Source: Actinomycetes bacterium
Lineage (GTDB): Bacteria; Actinomycetota; Acidimicrobiia; IMCC26256; Chersky-534
Assembly: GCA_025463865.1 (NCBI GenBank)
Contig: JAODBH010000037.1
Coordinates: forward strand, 1 to 43,501
Length of the DNA stretch: 43,501 nucleotides
Direction of reading: 5' to 3'
The notes under the pieces: generated by a model
The model's database searches: none
What the model saw: only the letters and a program-made list of their open reading frames with translations
Told to the model about the DNA's origin: nothing
Position numbers and translations under genes: made by a program
In this document: one piece after another, positions 33,063-41,241 of the stretch
Position numbering within the stretch: the first letter of the stretch is position 1
How the letters are laid out: every line of letters begins with the position of its first letter

Positions 33063-33173
33063 GCGGGCGCCGGTCTCGGGCGGGCGGTTGGACGTGGGTA
33101 GCCCCGAGGAGTATTGATCGTTGCCGACGAGCGGCGCACCCGCACGATCGGACACCATGACCTCGGAGGCACC

Positions 33174-34328
33174 ATGACCGCAGCTCAGCTGATCATCGAC
33201 GCCGACAGTCACGTGACCGAGCCACGCGACGTGTGGACCTCGCGGGTCCCGGCCAAGTTCCGCGACGATGTACCCCACGTCGAGCGCACCGAGGGCGTCG
33301 ACACGTGGTACCTCCAGGGTGAGCGTCTGGGGACCATGGGCGTGAGCGCACCGGCCGGTTGGCCCGAGCACCCGCCGGAGTACCCCCCGACCCTGGAGGA
33401 CACGCTCCCGGCCGCGAGCGAGGCCAAGGAGCGGCTCCGCTACATGGACGAAGCCGGCATCTGGGCCCAGGTGCTCTACCCGAACGTGGGCGGATTCGGG
33501 AGCGAGCACTTTCTCGCGTTGCAGGACGCCGAGCTGAAGCTCGCGTGCGTCACCGCGTACAACGACTTCCTGCTCGAGTGGTGCTCGGCCGATCCGAAGC
33601 GGCTGCTCCCCGTGCTCGCGACCCCGTTCTGGGACATCGACCAGACCGTCGCCGAGATCGAACGCGGCATCGACGCCGGCGCGCGGGGCGTGCTCTTCAC
33701 CGGAGAGCCCCAGCGCTACGGCCTGCCCTACTTGGGTGACCACCACTGGGACCCCATGTGGTCGGTGGCGCAGGAGGCCGGCCTTCCGATCCACTTCCAC
33801 ATCGGCAGCGCGGGCGAGCTCCCGGAGATCTTCACGCCGGAGCGGATCGAGGCGCACGGCCACCCTGGGACGCAGGCGTTCGTCGCGACCGACCTCTTCC
33901 TGAAGAACGGCGTGCAGTGCGCCGACCTCATCACGTGCGGCATGCTGCCCCGCTTCCCCGACCTGAAGTTCGTGTCGGTCGAGAGCGGGATGGGCTGGGT
34001 GCCCTTCATGCTCGAGGCAGCCGACTACAGCTGGAAGAACGCGCTGCCGGGCCGCAAGTCGCCTCCGGGCCTGCTGCCCTCCGAGCTGTTCGCGCAACAC
34101 GTGTTCGTCACGTACTGGTTCGAGCAGATCGCGCCGAACTACCTGCTCGACGTGATCCCGATCGACAACATCCTGTTCGAGACCGACTTCCCGCACACCA
34201 CGTGCCTGTACGGAAACATCGACGAGACCATCGCGCATGGTCTCGGCCACGTGAGCGACGAGGTCCGACAGAAGATCCTCTGGGGCAACTCGGCCCGTCT
34301 CTACGGCATCGAGGGTCCCCCGTCGTAG
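33174..34328 (+). CDS. Amidohydrolase-2 family protein
   Basis: This 384-residue ACMSD-like TIM barrel has DADSHVTEP (DxHxxE), PIHFHIGSAGE, VSVESGMGWVPF and FETDFPHTTCLY. The 384-residue length is similar to the 31920 gene, but the long proline-rich loop (APAGWPEHPPEYPP) differs. GGAGG (33165-33169) sets the ATG at 33174. A cupin and an HpcH/HpaI aldolase follow, so this gene seems to head a three-gene unit. The 111-base spacer before it (33063-33173) holds no convincing promoter. Confidence 0.85.
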   Translation: MTAAQLIIDADSHVTEPRDVWTSRVPAKFRDDVPHVERTEGVDTWYLQGERLGTMGVSAPAGWPEHPPEYPPTLEDTLPAASEAKERLRYMDEAGIWAQVLYPNVGGFGSEHFLALQDAELKLACVTAYNDFLLEWCSADPKRLLPVLATPFWDIDQTVAEIERGIDAGARGVLFTGEPQRYGLPYLGDHHWDPMWSVAQEAGLPIHFHIGSAGELPEIFTPERIEAHGHPGTQAFVATDLFLKNGVQCADLITCGMLPRFPDLKFVSVESGMGWVPFMLEAADYSWKNALPGRKSPPGLLPSELFAQHVFVTYWFEQIAPNYLLDVIPIDNILFETDFPHTTCLYGNIDETIAHGLGHVSDEVRQKILWGNSARLYGIEGPPS

Positions 34329-34365
34329 CCCGCTCCATCCGCCCTCCACGTCGAGGAGAGAACCC

Positions 34366-34707
34366 GTGAACGTGAGCATCGTCCGCCCGGCCGACCGCGA
34401 GCTGGAGTCGGTGAAGCCCGAGAGCCCCGTGCAGCTGCGGGTCGTCGCCGATGGACTCGAGGGCGAGCCGTACGTGCACCTCACCGAGGTTCCCGCCGGT
34501 CACCACATCGCCACGCACAGCCACTCGGAGACCGAGGTGACGATCATCCTCTCGGGATCGGCGAAGGTCGACGGCGGTGACGAGTGCCCGGCCGGCACCG
34601 TGATCGTGATCCCGGCGAACCAGAACTACGCGCTCGACGCGGGCGACGAGCCGCTGACGTTCGTCGTCGTTCGGCCCCGCAAGGCGAGCTACGACGGGCC
34701 CAAGTGA
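34366..34707 (+). CDS. Small cupin-fold protein
   Basis: This 113-residue single-domain cupin has the first conserved motif in GHHIATHSHSETEVTIILSG, giving His51, His53 and Glu57 as metal ligands. The second motif PAGTVIVIPANQNYAL has Asn where the last His would be. It may be a small isomerase, a dioxygenase-like enzyme or a sensor. GGAGA precedes the GTG at 34366. The TGA overlaps the next start (GTGA at 34704), so it is co-translated with the aldolase. Confidence 0.83.
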   Translation: MNVSIVRPADRELESVKPESPVQLRVVADGLEGEPYVHLTEVPAGHHIATHSHSETEVTIILSGSAKVDGGDECPAGTVIVIPANQNYALDAGDEPLTFVVVRPRKASYDGPK

Positions 34708-35474
34708 CCGCAGGCCCATCGGTCCCGGTGACCCGCCGGTACCAGCAAGCGCTCGACGAGGGCCGCATGGCGTTCGGCGTGTTCTGCGCGCTCGACGGCT
34801 ACGCGGTGAGCCACCTCTTCGCGTCGGTCGGGTACGACTTCGTCATCATCGACCTCCAGCACGCCGCCTACACGTGGCCGGAGATCGAGAACATGTGCTT
34901 CCGGATCCGTTCCGAGGGTGCGGCGGTCTTCCTGCGCACCGCGTCGACCGAACCGGCGGAGGTGAACCTCGCCCTCGACCTACCCATCGACGGCGTGGTC
35001 CTGCCCAACATCAGCTCGCTCGCCGAGGCGCGGGCCGCGGTCGCGCAGACCAAGTTCCCGCCCGACGGCGAGCGTTCCCTCGGCAACGAGCGCCACGACA
35101 CGATCTGGCAGGCGTACGACGCGCCCGAGCCACTGGTCGGCATGCTGGTCGAGCACAAGGGTGCGGTGGCCGAGATCGAGCAGATCTTCTCCGAGCTCCC
35201 GATCGACTTCGCGTGGATCGGCACCCACGACCTCTCCGCATCGATGGGCTTCGACCCGCACGACGTCGTCGCCGGGGGCAAGGTCCCGCCCGAGCTCACG
35301 GTCGCGATCGACCGCATCCGCGCCGCGGCCCGCGCGTCCGGCGTGAGGTTCTGGGCCGCCGAGCCCGGGGCCGACGCCACCATCACCGGCGTCGACGCGC
35401 GGATCGTCCGCCAAGCCGCCCTCGACGCCCTGCACCGCACCCGCGACCGCCTGCAGCCGCGCGCGGATCTTTGA
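34704..35474 (+). CDS. HpcH/HpaI (citrate-lyase-like) aldolase family protein
   Basis: This 256-residue class II pyruvate-type aldolase has VIIDLQHA (Asp50, His53, with Gln in place of the common Glu), PNISSLAEARAAV, VEHKGAV with the metal-binding Glu150, and WIGTHDLS with Asp176. Family members split 4-hydroxy-2-oxo acids into pyruvate and an aldehyde, with Mg or Mn. Coupled by GTGA to the cupin and following an amidohydrolase, it suggests a terminal cleavage step. Its stop lies inside the hairpin at 35470-35516. Confidence 0.87.
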   Translation: MTAGPSVPVTRRYQQALDEGRMAFGVFCALDGYAVSHLFASVGYDFVIIDLQHAAYTWPEIENMCFRIRSEGAAVFLRTASTEPAEVNLALDLPIDGVVLPNISSLAEARAAVAQTKFPPDGERSLGNERHDTIWQAYDAPEPLVGMLVEHKGAVAEIEQIFSELPIDFAWIGTHDLSASMGFDPHDVVAGGKVPPELTVAIDRIRAAARASGVRFWAAEPGADATITGVDARIVRQAALDALHRTRDRLQPRADL

Positions 35475-35516
35475 GCGTCTCCTGAGCACATATATCGTGC
35501 TCGGGAGACGCTCAAA
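35470..35516 (+). terminator. 20-bp bidirectional hairpin terminator
   Basis: The left arm TTTGAGCGTCTCCTGAGCAC (35470-35489) and the right arm (35497-35516) pair over 20 bases with a single G-U wobble and a 7-base loop, ATATATC. It lies between convergent genes and includes the stop of the aldolase gene. The long A/T-flanked stem in a GC-rich genome is the clearest structural element in the window. There is no long U run, as is common in actinobacterial terminators. It could also bind a protein. Confidence 0.75.
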
Positions 35517-35526
35517 AGCCCTCGGG

Positions 35527-36480
35527 TCAGACGTTGAGGCGCATCTCGTGGCTGATCTCGCCCTCGGCCAGCTCGATGCGGCCGAGGGCGTAGTCGCCCT
35601 TGATCGTCGTGCGTTGCAGGTGGCGAACGTCGTCGGGGTGGACACCGCTCGCGGAGTGCAGCATCCGCCAGTTGTCCCAGAGCACCATGTCGTCGTCGTG
35701 CCAGTGGTGGACGTACGCCCGGCTCGTGTCGACCGCGTGCTCCGCCAGGCGGTGGAGCAGCTCGTCGCCCTCCTCGTTCTCCATGCCCGCGATGCCTTGC
35801 GCGAACCACGGCGAGAGGTTGAGCACCTTGCGGCCGGTCTCGGCCTGCACGAAGACGAGCGGGTGCACGACGCGCGGGAACGTATCGACGTTCTCCATGA
35901 TCCGGGCCGACGAGTTGCGGAGCCGGATCATGCGCAGGTTGGGTACGTGCACGAACCGCGCCGTCGACGCGTCGAGCTGCAGCCAGTAGACGACGTCGAG
36001 GTCGTCGATCCGTTCCTTGAGATCGTCCGGCAGCGCGTCGTAGGCGCCGATCTGGTCGATGAAGCCGGTGTCGCCGCCGCCGTGCTCGGGCAGGCGGACG
36101 GGCCGCAGGATGCCACCGTGGTTGATGGTGTCGACGTAGATGAGATCGGAGTGCCACGGCAGCCAACCGCCGCGTGGGTCGCCGTCGACCTCGAAGATGT
36201 CGCCGTCGTCGGGGAGGTAGCGGATGTCGGAGAGCTCCGGCGCGCTCACCGCGTCCTTCGGGCGCAGGGGGTGGACCTCGCACTCGCCGAACACCTCGCT
36301 GAGGCATATCTGCGAAGCGGTGCCGCCGGGAACGCCGCGGAACACGACGACGCCGCGGTCGATCCAGAGATCGCGCAGCGCGGCGCGCACGTCGGGATCG
36401 TCGAGCGTGGCCGGGTCGAGATCGGTGACCCGGGCGCCGAAGCTCAACCGCTCGTCGAGATCGGTGACGGTGAACGCCAT
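35527..36480 (-). CDS. TauD/TfdA-type Fe(II)/2-oxoglutarate dioxygenase
   Basis: This 317-residue member of the TauD family has the iron triad WHSD (His110, Asp112) and LHSASG (His275). HLQRTTIKGD (Arg290) probably binds the 2-oxoglutarate carboxylate. Family members hydroxylate substrates such as taurine or phenoxyacids with release of succinate and CO2. ATG at 36480 has GGAG about 5 bases before it. It is the second gene of a two-gene operon, 11 bases after the D-aminoacylase-like gene, so it may oxidise a product of amide cleavage, which is inference. Confidence 0.87.
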   Translation of the reverse strand: MAFTVTDLDERLSFGARVTDLDPATLDDPDVRAALRDLWIDRGVVVFRGVPGGTASQICLSEVFGECEVHPLRPKDAVSAPELSDIRYLPDDGDIFEVDGDPRGGWLPWHSDLIYVDTINHGGILRPVRLPEHGGGDTGFIDQIGAYDALPDDLKERIDDLDVVYWLQLDASTARFVHVPNLRMIRLRNSSARIMENVDTFPRVVHPLVFVQAETGRKVLNLSPWFAQGIAGMENEEGDELLHRLAEHAVDTSRAYVHHWHDDDMVLWDNWRMLHSASGVHPDDVRHLQRTTIKGDYALGRIELAEGEISHEMRLNV

Positions 36481-36491
36481 GGTCGCTCCGT

Positions 36492-38225
36492 TCAGACGGG
36501 TGCGGGCTGCCGACCCCGTACCAGGCGGCCGGGTCGCGAGTCGGTGAGCTCGCCGTTCTCGAAGACGACCTCGCCCCGCTTCAACGTCGCCCGGTAGCCG
36601 TCGGCCTTCTGGAGGTAGCGGCCGCCACCCTCGGGGAGATCGCGCACGAGCCGCGGCCGCCGGACACCCACGGTCGCCAGGTCGATGACGTTGAGGTCGG
36701 CGAGGTATCCCGGAGCGACGACACCCCGGTCGTTCCACCCGAGGTACGCGGCCTGGCGCTGCGTCTGGCAGTGGACGACGTACTCGGCCGGTATCGACGC
36801 GAGGTCGGTGTCGCGGCTCCAGTATCCGAGGGCGAACGTCGGGAACGACGCGTCGCAGATCGTGGTGCAGTGGGCGCCGGAGTCGGACAGGCCGAACAGC
36901 GCGCGCGGCGAGGTCAGCATGCGCCGGACCGCGCTCAGGTCGCCGCTCGCGAAGTTGGCGAAGGGCGTGTAGACGACCGCGTCGTCGACCGGCGCCGCGG
37001 CCGCGACGTGGTAGAGCACCTCCACCGGCGACGCACCGGCCGCTCGGGCGAGCGCGCCGACGGAGTCGTCGACGGTGGGGGAGTAGTTCGGCGGATCCGA
37101 CATCGGGAACAGCGAGTCGAAGTCGGGCGCCGGGGTCTTGCCGGCGTCGATGCTGGCCTGCACCTCCCGGACGACCCGCGCCCGCAGGTCGGCGTCGGCC
37201 AGACGCCCCGCCCGACGGGCCGGCGCATCGGCCATCACGTCGCGGTACGACGCGGAGCGCATCAGCGGGTTGCGGGACGCGTCGGCCGCGAGCGCGCCGC
37301 CGATCGGCCGGGGCGCGACCTGGGCCCATACGTTGCCGCCGCCGGCATGGACGCGGTCGAGCCGGTCGAGGACCTCGTGGTACCGCTCGGGCTCGGAGTT
37401 CAGTTGCAGCAAGGACATCGACACGGGGCGACCCAGCCGGGTGAGCGCCTCGACCAGGTCGAGCTCGGCCGCGACGTACTCCGGGTCGTCCGACTGGTAG
37501 ACGTCGCTGATGAGCTGCACCACGCCGAGACCGGTGTCGCGGCACGCGGACGCGAGCCCGATCAGCTCGTCGGGGGCGGCCGACATCGTGCCGATCACCA
37601 CGCCGTTGCTCCGGCTGCGGTGGTTGATGGTCCGCGAGGTCGAGAAGCCGACCGCGCCGGCCCGCAGACCGCGTTCCACCTGCGCGGCCATGCCGGCGAT
37701 CTCGTCACCGGTGGGCACCGCGTCCTGGTCGCCACCGCGCTCACCCATGACGAACCGGCGCACGGCCGAGTGGGGAACGTGCGCGCCGAGGTCGAATGCG
37801 TACCGACCCTGGTCGACCACGTCGAGGTACTCCTCGAAGGTCTCCCACTGGAAGTCGAGCGTCGCGCCGAGCGCGGCGGCGGAGATGTCCTCCACGCCGT
37901 CGAGGAGGTCGAGGATCCAGCCGTGGTCCGCGGGCCGCACCGGAGCGATGCCCACACCGCAGTTGCCCATCACGACCGACGTCACGCCGTGGGCCGACGA
38001 CTGCACCATCGCGTCGTCCCAGAGGAGTTGCGCGTCGAGGTGCGTGTGGATGTCGATCCAGCCCGGAGCGATCGCGAGACCCTCGGCGTCGATCTCCCGA
38101 CGGCCGCCGGAGGTGACCTCGCCGACCTCGGTGATGCGGTCGCCGTCGATGGCGACGTCCGCCGGGCGCGGGGCACCGCCGGTGCCGTCGATGACCACGC
38201 CGTTGCGGATCACGATCTCGTGCAT
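36492..38225 (-). CDS. D-aminoacylase-like amidohydrolase-3, second copy
   Basis: This 577-residue paralogue of the 21326-23041 protein has IDIHTHLD (His60, His62), GNCGVGIAP with Cys89, HSAVRRFVMGERGG, SDSGAHC and a beta cap at the end (LKRGEVVFENGELTD). All motifs are conserved. The sequence around the late motif diverges (AHCTTICD versus AHLASFVG), so the substrate may differ. ATG at 38225 is preceded by GGGGGGA. It is followed 11 bases on by a TauD-type gene. The 122-base gap before it holds no clear promoter. Confidence 0.86.
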   Translation of the reverse strand: MHEIVIRNGVVIDGTGGAPRPADVAIDGDRITEVGEVTSGGRREIDAEGLAIAPGWIDIHTHLDAQLLWDDAMVQSSAHGVTSVVMGNCGVGIAPVRPADHGWILDLLDGVEDISAAALGATLDFQWETFEEYLDVVDQGRYAFDLGAHVPHSAVRRFVMGERGGDQDAVPTGDEIAGMAAQVERGLRAGAVGFSTSRTINHRSRSNGVVIGTMSAAPDELIGLASACRDTGLGVVQLISDVYQSDDPEYVAAELDLVEALTRLGRPVSMSLLQLNSEPERYHEVLDRLDRVHAGGGNVWAQVAPRPIGGALAADASRNPLMRSASYRDVMADAPARRAGRLADADLRARVVREVQASIDAGKTPAPDFDSLFPMSDPPNYSPTVDDSVGALARAAGASPVEVLYHVAAAAPVDDAVVYTPFANFASGDLSAVRRMLTSPRALFGLSDSGAHCTTICDASFPTFALGYWSRDTDLASIPAEYVVHCQTQRQAAYLGWNDRGVVAPGYLADLNVIDLATVGVRRPRLVRDLPEGGGRYLQKADGYRATLKRGEVVFENGELTDSRPGRLVRGRQPAPV

Positions 38226-38347
38226 GCGGTTCCCCCCGGAAGGGCGGCGGGCGGCCCCGCGCACCTCACATCGAACGCAACACTGGCCCCGCCCTTCTAG
38301 CACCGGCGACCGTCCCGCACCACCGCGGCGCGGGGCAGAAGACGGGA

Positions 38348-39133
38348 TCAGGCGGGCGGGTCCAGCGCCTCGAGCAGCACGGGAAGGCCTCCGATGTCGT
38401 CGATCACGTGGTCGGGTCGGCCGTGGCTCCCGTCGAGATCCGACGGGCGGAACTTGCCCGTCCTGACCAGCACGCCGGTGAGGCCCCACTCCTGCGCTCC
38501 GACGACGTCGGAGCCGATGTCGTCGCCGACCATCACGCAGCCGTCGGCGTCGCTTCCGAGGTCGGCGAGCGCGGCGCGGTAGAACGCCTCGGCCGGCTTG
38601 CCGACGACCGGGATCTCGATTCCTGCCGCGGCCTCGAGGCCCAGGATGAACGCGCCCATGTCGAGCGCGGGCCCTTCGGCGGTCTGGAACCGGGTGTTCC
38701 GGTGCAACGCGATGACCGGGACGCCGGCCGTCGCGAGCTTGAACACCGCGTCGAGCTCCCGGTACCCGACGCCGGGGCCCGCGCCGCCGAGCAGCACGAC
38801 CTCCGCGGAGGAGGCATCCGCGAGCGGTACGCCGGTGAGGCCCTCACCGAGATCGCCCTCGTTGAGCACGAAGCAGCCGGCTCCGGCGTGGTGCTCGGTG
38901 AGATAGGCCGCCGCGCTCGTGACCGCGGTGAGGATGTGATCGGAACCCACGGGCATCCGCGCGTCCGCGAGCAGCGCCGCGATCTCGTGTCGGGTCCGGG
39001 AGGACGTGTTCGTCACCAGGCGGAAGCCGATGCCGTGGTCGCGCAACCACTCAACGGTGTCGGCCGCACCGGGCAACGGCCGCCACGAGACGGTGAGCAC
39101 GCCGTCGATGTCGAGCAGCACCCCTCGCGCCAT
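38348..39133 (-). CDS. HAD-IIA (NagD-like) phosphatase
   Basis: This 261-residue haloacid-dehalogenase-fold phosphatase has motif I LLDIDGVL (Asp8, Asp10), motif II TNTSSRT (41-47), Lys179 in VVGKP and motif IV MVGDDIGSDV (Asp204, Asp205). A C2-type cap lies between. The type resembles NagD/LHPP and dephosphorylates sugar or amino acid phosphates. The start at 39133 sits 5 bases after TAGCGT, so the mRNA is probably leaderless. It is divergent from the RING/E2 pair, with a 118-base intergenic region. Confidence 0.88.
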   Translation of the reverse strand: MARGVLLDIDGVLTVSWRPLPGAADTVEWLRDHGIGFRLVTNTSSRTRHEIAALLADARMPVGSDHILTAVTSAAAYLTEHHAGAGCFVLNEGDLGEGLTGVPLADASSAEVVLLGGAGPGVGYRELDAVFKLATAGVPVIALHRNTRFQTAEGPALDMGAFILGLEAAAGIEIPVVGKPAEAFYRAALADLGSDADGCVMVGDDIGSDVVGAQEWGLTGVLVRTGKFRPSDLDGSHGRPDHVIDDIGGLPVLLEALDPPA

Positions 39134-39138
39134 GGATG

Positions 39139-39144
39139 ACGCTA
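39139..39144 (-). promoter_or_regulatory. -10 box for a leaderless HAD phosphatase transcript
   Basis: TAGCGT on the minus strand is followed by 5 bases and the ATG at 39133. This is the spacing of leaderless promoters and matches the cases at 2704 and 43416. No ribosome site is present. Confidence 0.45.
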
Positions 39145-39209
39145 CCGCGACCGGCTCCCCGCCCCGCCGGTACCGCCCTCTCTCCTGGGCCGGCCCGCGC
39201 CGTCGCGCC

Positions 39210-39215
39210 TACGAT
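39210..39215 (+). promoter_or_regulatory. -10 box for the RING/E2 operon
   Basis: TACGAT (TANNNT) gives a predicted RNA start near 39222 and a 30-base leader with GGGAG (39243-39247) before ATG 39252. It is a dedicated promoter for the pair. Confidence 0.4.
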
Positions 39216-39251
39216 CCCGGGTCGTCGGAGTTCGAGCGGTTTGGGAGATCG

Positions 39252-39740
39252 ATGCTGTCCACAAGCGACGCGCGGCGGTGCCTCTACTGCCTCGAGCCGT
39301 TCATGAGCCTCGGCGCGGTCGACGCGTGCGGTGACTGCGGTGAGCATCTCCACACCGAGTGCTTCGACCTCAACCACGGGTGCACCACGTACGGCTGCGT
39401 CCAGTGCGAGGCCACGCCGTCGGGGGTACCCGCGCGCGCCGATCGGATCTCGACGGGCGAAGACCACACCGGCGGCATGCTGTTGCGACCCGTGAGCGAT
39501 CCCGAGCCGTCGGTCGCCGCGGGCTTCGTCACCGCTCGGCCGGCTGGGTCGGGAAGCCGGGGGTGGGCGTCGGACCTCGGCTCGCCCGAGCGCGTCCCGG
39601 CCACCCCGGTCCGTCCCACGATCGTCCCGACGGCCGTCGCGCCGTCGGTGCGCCAGTTCTGCGGGCGGTGCGGCGCGCGCGTCGGCATGGTCGACAACTA
39701 CTGCGGTCGTTGCGGCGTGGCGCTCCCGGAGCTCGCATGA
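39252..39740 (+). CDS. Prokaryotic RING-like/zinc-ribbon protein
   Basis: This 162-residue protein has zinc motifs at both ends. The N-terminal part has Cys10, Cys13, Cys26, Cys29, His34, Cys37, Cys44, Cys49 and Cys52, with the spacing CLYC, CGDC, HLHTEC, NHGC, YGCVQC expected of prokaryotic RING-like domains (Prok-RING type). The C-terminal CGRCGARVGMVDNYCGRCG (Cys137, Cys140, Cys151, Cys154) is a second zinc ribbon. The middle is a disordered Pro/Ser-rich linker. No membrane segment is seen. The start is set by GGGAG 4 bases before the ATG. The stop overlaps the next gene (ATGA at 39737). The role is unknown; RING domains bind E2 proteins in eukaryotes, and the next gene is E2-like. Confidence 0.8.
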   Translation: MLSTSDARRCLYCLEPFMSLGAVDACGDCGEHLHTECFDLNHGCTTYGCVQCEATPSGVPARADRISTGEDHTGGMLLRPVSDPEPSVAAGFVTARPAGSGSRGWASDLGSPERVPATPVRPTIVPTAVAPSVRQFCGRCGARVGMVDNYCGRCGVALPELA

Positions 39741-40303
39741 CTCCCCGCGATCAGCGACTCGTCAACGAAGCGGCCCTGCTGCGGGCCGCCTTCTCGGGCT
39801 CCCCGGTCGTGGAGGTCTCGCCCGTCGGCTGGGATCCGTACGAGACCTACCGGCTCGTCTACACCGTGCCCGGCGTGGTGTTGGAACGCGGACTGCAACC
39901 GCGGCTCTCACGACGCCACTCGCTGATCCTCGAGCTCGGACCCGACTACCCGCGCCTCGCCCCGCGCGTCGTCACCGACTCCGCGGTGTTCCACCCGAAT
40001 CTCGGGGCCGTGATCGGCGACGCGGTGGTGTTCGACCGGGAGTGGACCGCCGCGCGCACCCTGATCGACGTCGTGGTGCGGGTCGGCCAGATGCTCCAGT
40101 ACCAGGCGTTCGATGTGGCGGAGCCCGCGAACACCGCGGCCGCGAACTGGGCCCGCCGGAACGCGAAGCTCTTCCCGGTCGGGCGGGTCGACATCGACGT
40201 GCGGATCCCCGAGGAGACGCCGAGCGCGGATGACGCCCCTGCCGTCGCGGTCGTTGCCGTCGGGGACGTCGCGGTTGCACCGGTCTCCGACCTGCGGGTG
40301 TAG
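39737..40303 (+). CDS. E2-like (UBC-fold) protein without catalytic cysteine
   Basis: This 188-residue protein follows the E2 ubiquitin-conjugating layout: an N-terminal helix, YRLVYTVPGV, HSLILELGPDYPRLAP, the HPN motif (His86-Asn88, FHPNL), W103 in DREWTAARTLIDVV, then VGQMLQYQ and EPANTAAANWARRN. In known prokaryotic E2-like proteins, VCIG precedes the Trp. Here the aligned position is Val98, and no cysteine is present anywhere, so it is a UEV-like variant and probably non-catalytic. A Val/Ala-rich tail of about 30 residues ends it. ATG overlaps the RING-like gene's stop. No E1, ubiquitin-like or JAB gene is in the window. Confidence 0.72.
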   Translation: MTPRDQRLVNEAALLRAAFSGSPVVEVSPVGWDPYETYRLVYTVPGVVLERGLQPRLSRRHSLILELGPDYPRLAPRVVTDSAVFHPNLGAVIGDAVVFDREWTAARTLIDVVVRVGQMLQYQAFDVAEPANTAAANWARRNAKLFPVGRVDIDVRIPEETPSADDAPAVAVVAVGDVAVAPVSDLRV

Positions 40304-40312
40304 ACCCGCGTC

Positions 40313-41167
40313 ATGCCCACATCCGCTCGTGAGCGCCTCGGTCGCTTCGGCATCTGGCGGTCGCGGTTCCAACTCGAACCCGAGCTGGCCGCGGAGATCG
40401 AACGGCTCGGCTTCGGCGGGCTCTGGGTCGGCGGGTCCCCTCCGGCGGATCTGACCCAGGTCGAGGAGCTCATCGCCGCGACCACCACGTTGATCGTGGC
40501 CACCAGCGTCATGAACGTCTGGCAGGCCGACCCGCACGAGACCGCGGCATCCTTTGCCCGCATCGAGGGCCGTCATCCCGGACGCTTCCTGCTCGGCGTG
40601 GGCGTCGGCCATCCCGAGCACACCGAGGGGTACCGGAGCCCGTTCGAGACGCTCGCCGGGTTCGTCGACGTCGTGCTCGCGGACGGCGTGCCCCGGGAGA
40701 GCCTGGTTCTCGCCGCGCTCGGGCCCAAGGTCCTGCGACTTTCGGCCGAGCGGGCGGCCGGTGCGAACCCGTACCTCGTGCCCGCCGAGCACTCTCGGGT
40801 CGCGCGGGAGATCCTCGGTCCGGACGCGTTGCTCGCGCCCGAGCACAAGGTCGTGATCGACCCCGACCCGGACCGGGGGCGCGCGCTCGGCCGGGCCCTC
40901 GTCGAGTCGCCCTATCTCGGGCTGCGCAACTACACGAGCAACCTCATCCGCCTGGGTTGGACCGAGGACGACATCCGCCCGCCGGGGAGCGACGCGCTCA
41001 TCGACGCGCTCGTCGCGCACGGCACGGCCGAGGAGGTGGTGCCGAAGGTGACCGCGCACCTCGACCACGGGGCCGACCACGTGTGCCTCCAACTCATCAC
41101 CGAGCAGGGCGTCTCCCCGGTACCGGGCTACCGCGAGCTCGCCGGCGCGCTTTCCTTGCGCCGCTGA
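40313..41167 (+). CDS. LLM-class F420-dependent oxidoreductase (TIGR03620-like)
   Basis: This 284-residue luciferase-like TIM barrel begins RLGRFGIWRSRFQLEPELAAEIERLGFGGLWVG. It has LIVATSVMNVWQAD and HPGRFLLGVGVGHPEH, as in F420-dependent oxidoreductases of this actinobacterial group. It would transfer hydride between F420 and an unknown alcohol, aldehyde or unsaturated substrate. The gene starts 9 bases after the E2-like stop, so it may share the promoter at 39210 even though its function looks unrelated. No strong ribosome site is visible. Confidence 0.85.
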   Translation: MPTSARERLGRFGIWRSRFQLEPELAAEIERLGFGGLWVGGSPPADLTQVEELIAATTTLIVATSVMNVWQADPHETAASFARIEGRHPGRFLLGVGVGHPEHTEGYRSPFETLAGFVDVVLADGVPRESLVLAALGPKVLRLSAERAAGANPYLVPAEHSRVAREILGPDALLAPEHKVVIDPDPDRGRALGRALVESPYLGLRNYTSNLIRLGWTEDDIRPPGSDALIDALVAHGTAEEVVPKVTAHLDHGADHVCLQLITEQGVSPVPGYRELAGALSLRR

Positions 41168-41241
41168 AGGCGCGCGACGGGCAGTTCGCCGAAGTCTCCG
41201 CATCGGGCGTGAGTGGCGCCAGACCCGGGCACACCCGGTGC

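Noticed and set aside
39252-41167. Antiviral defence operon built on the RING/E2 pair
   Set aside because: No E1, ubiquitin-like, JAB peptidase or effector gene is adjacent; the neighbours are metabolic.
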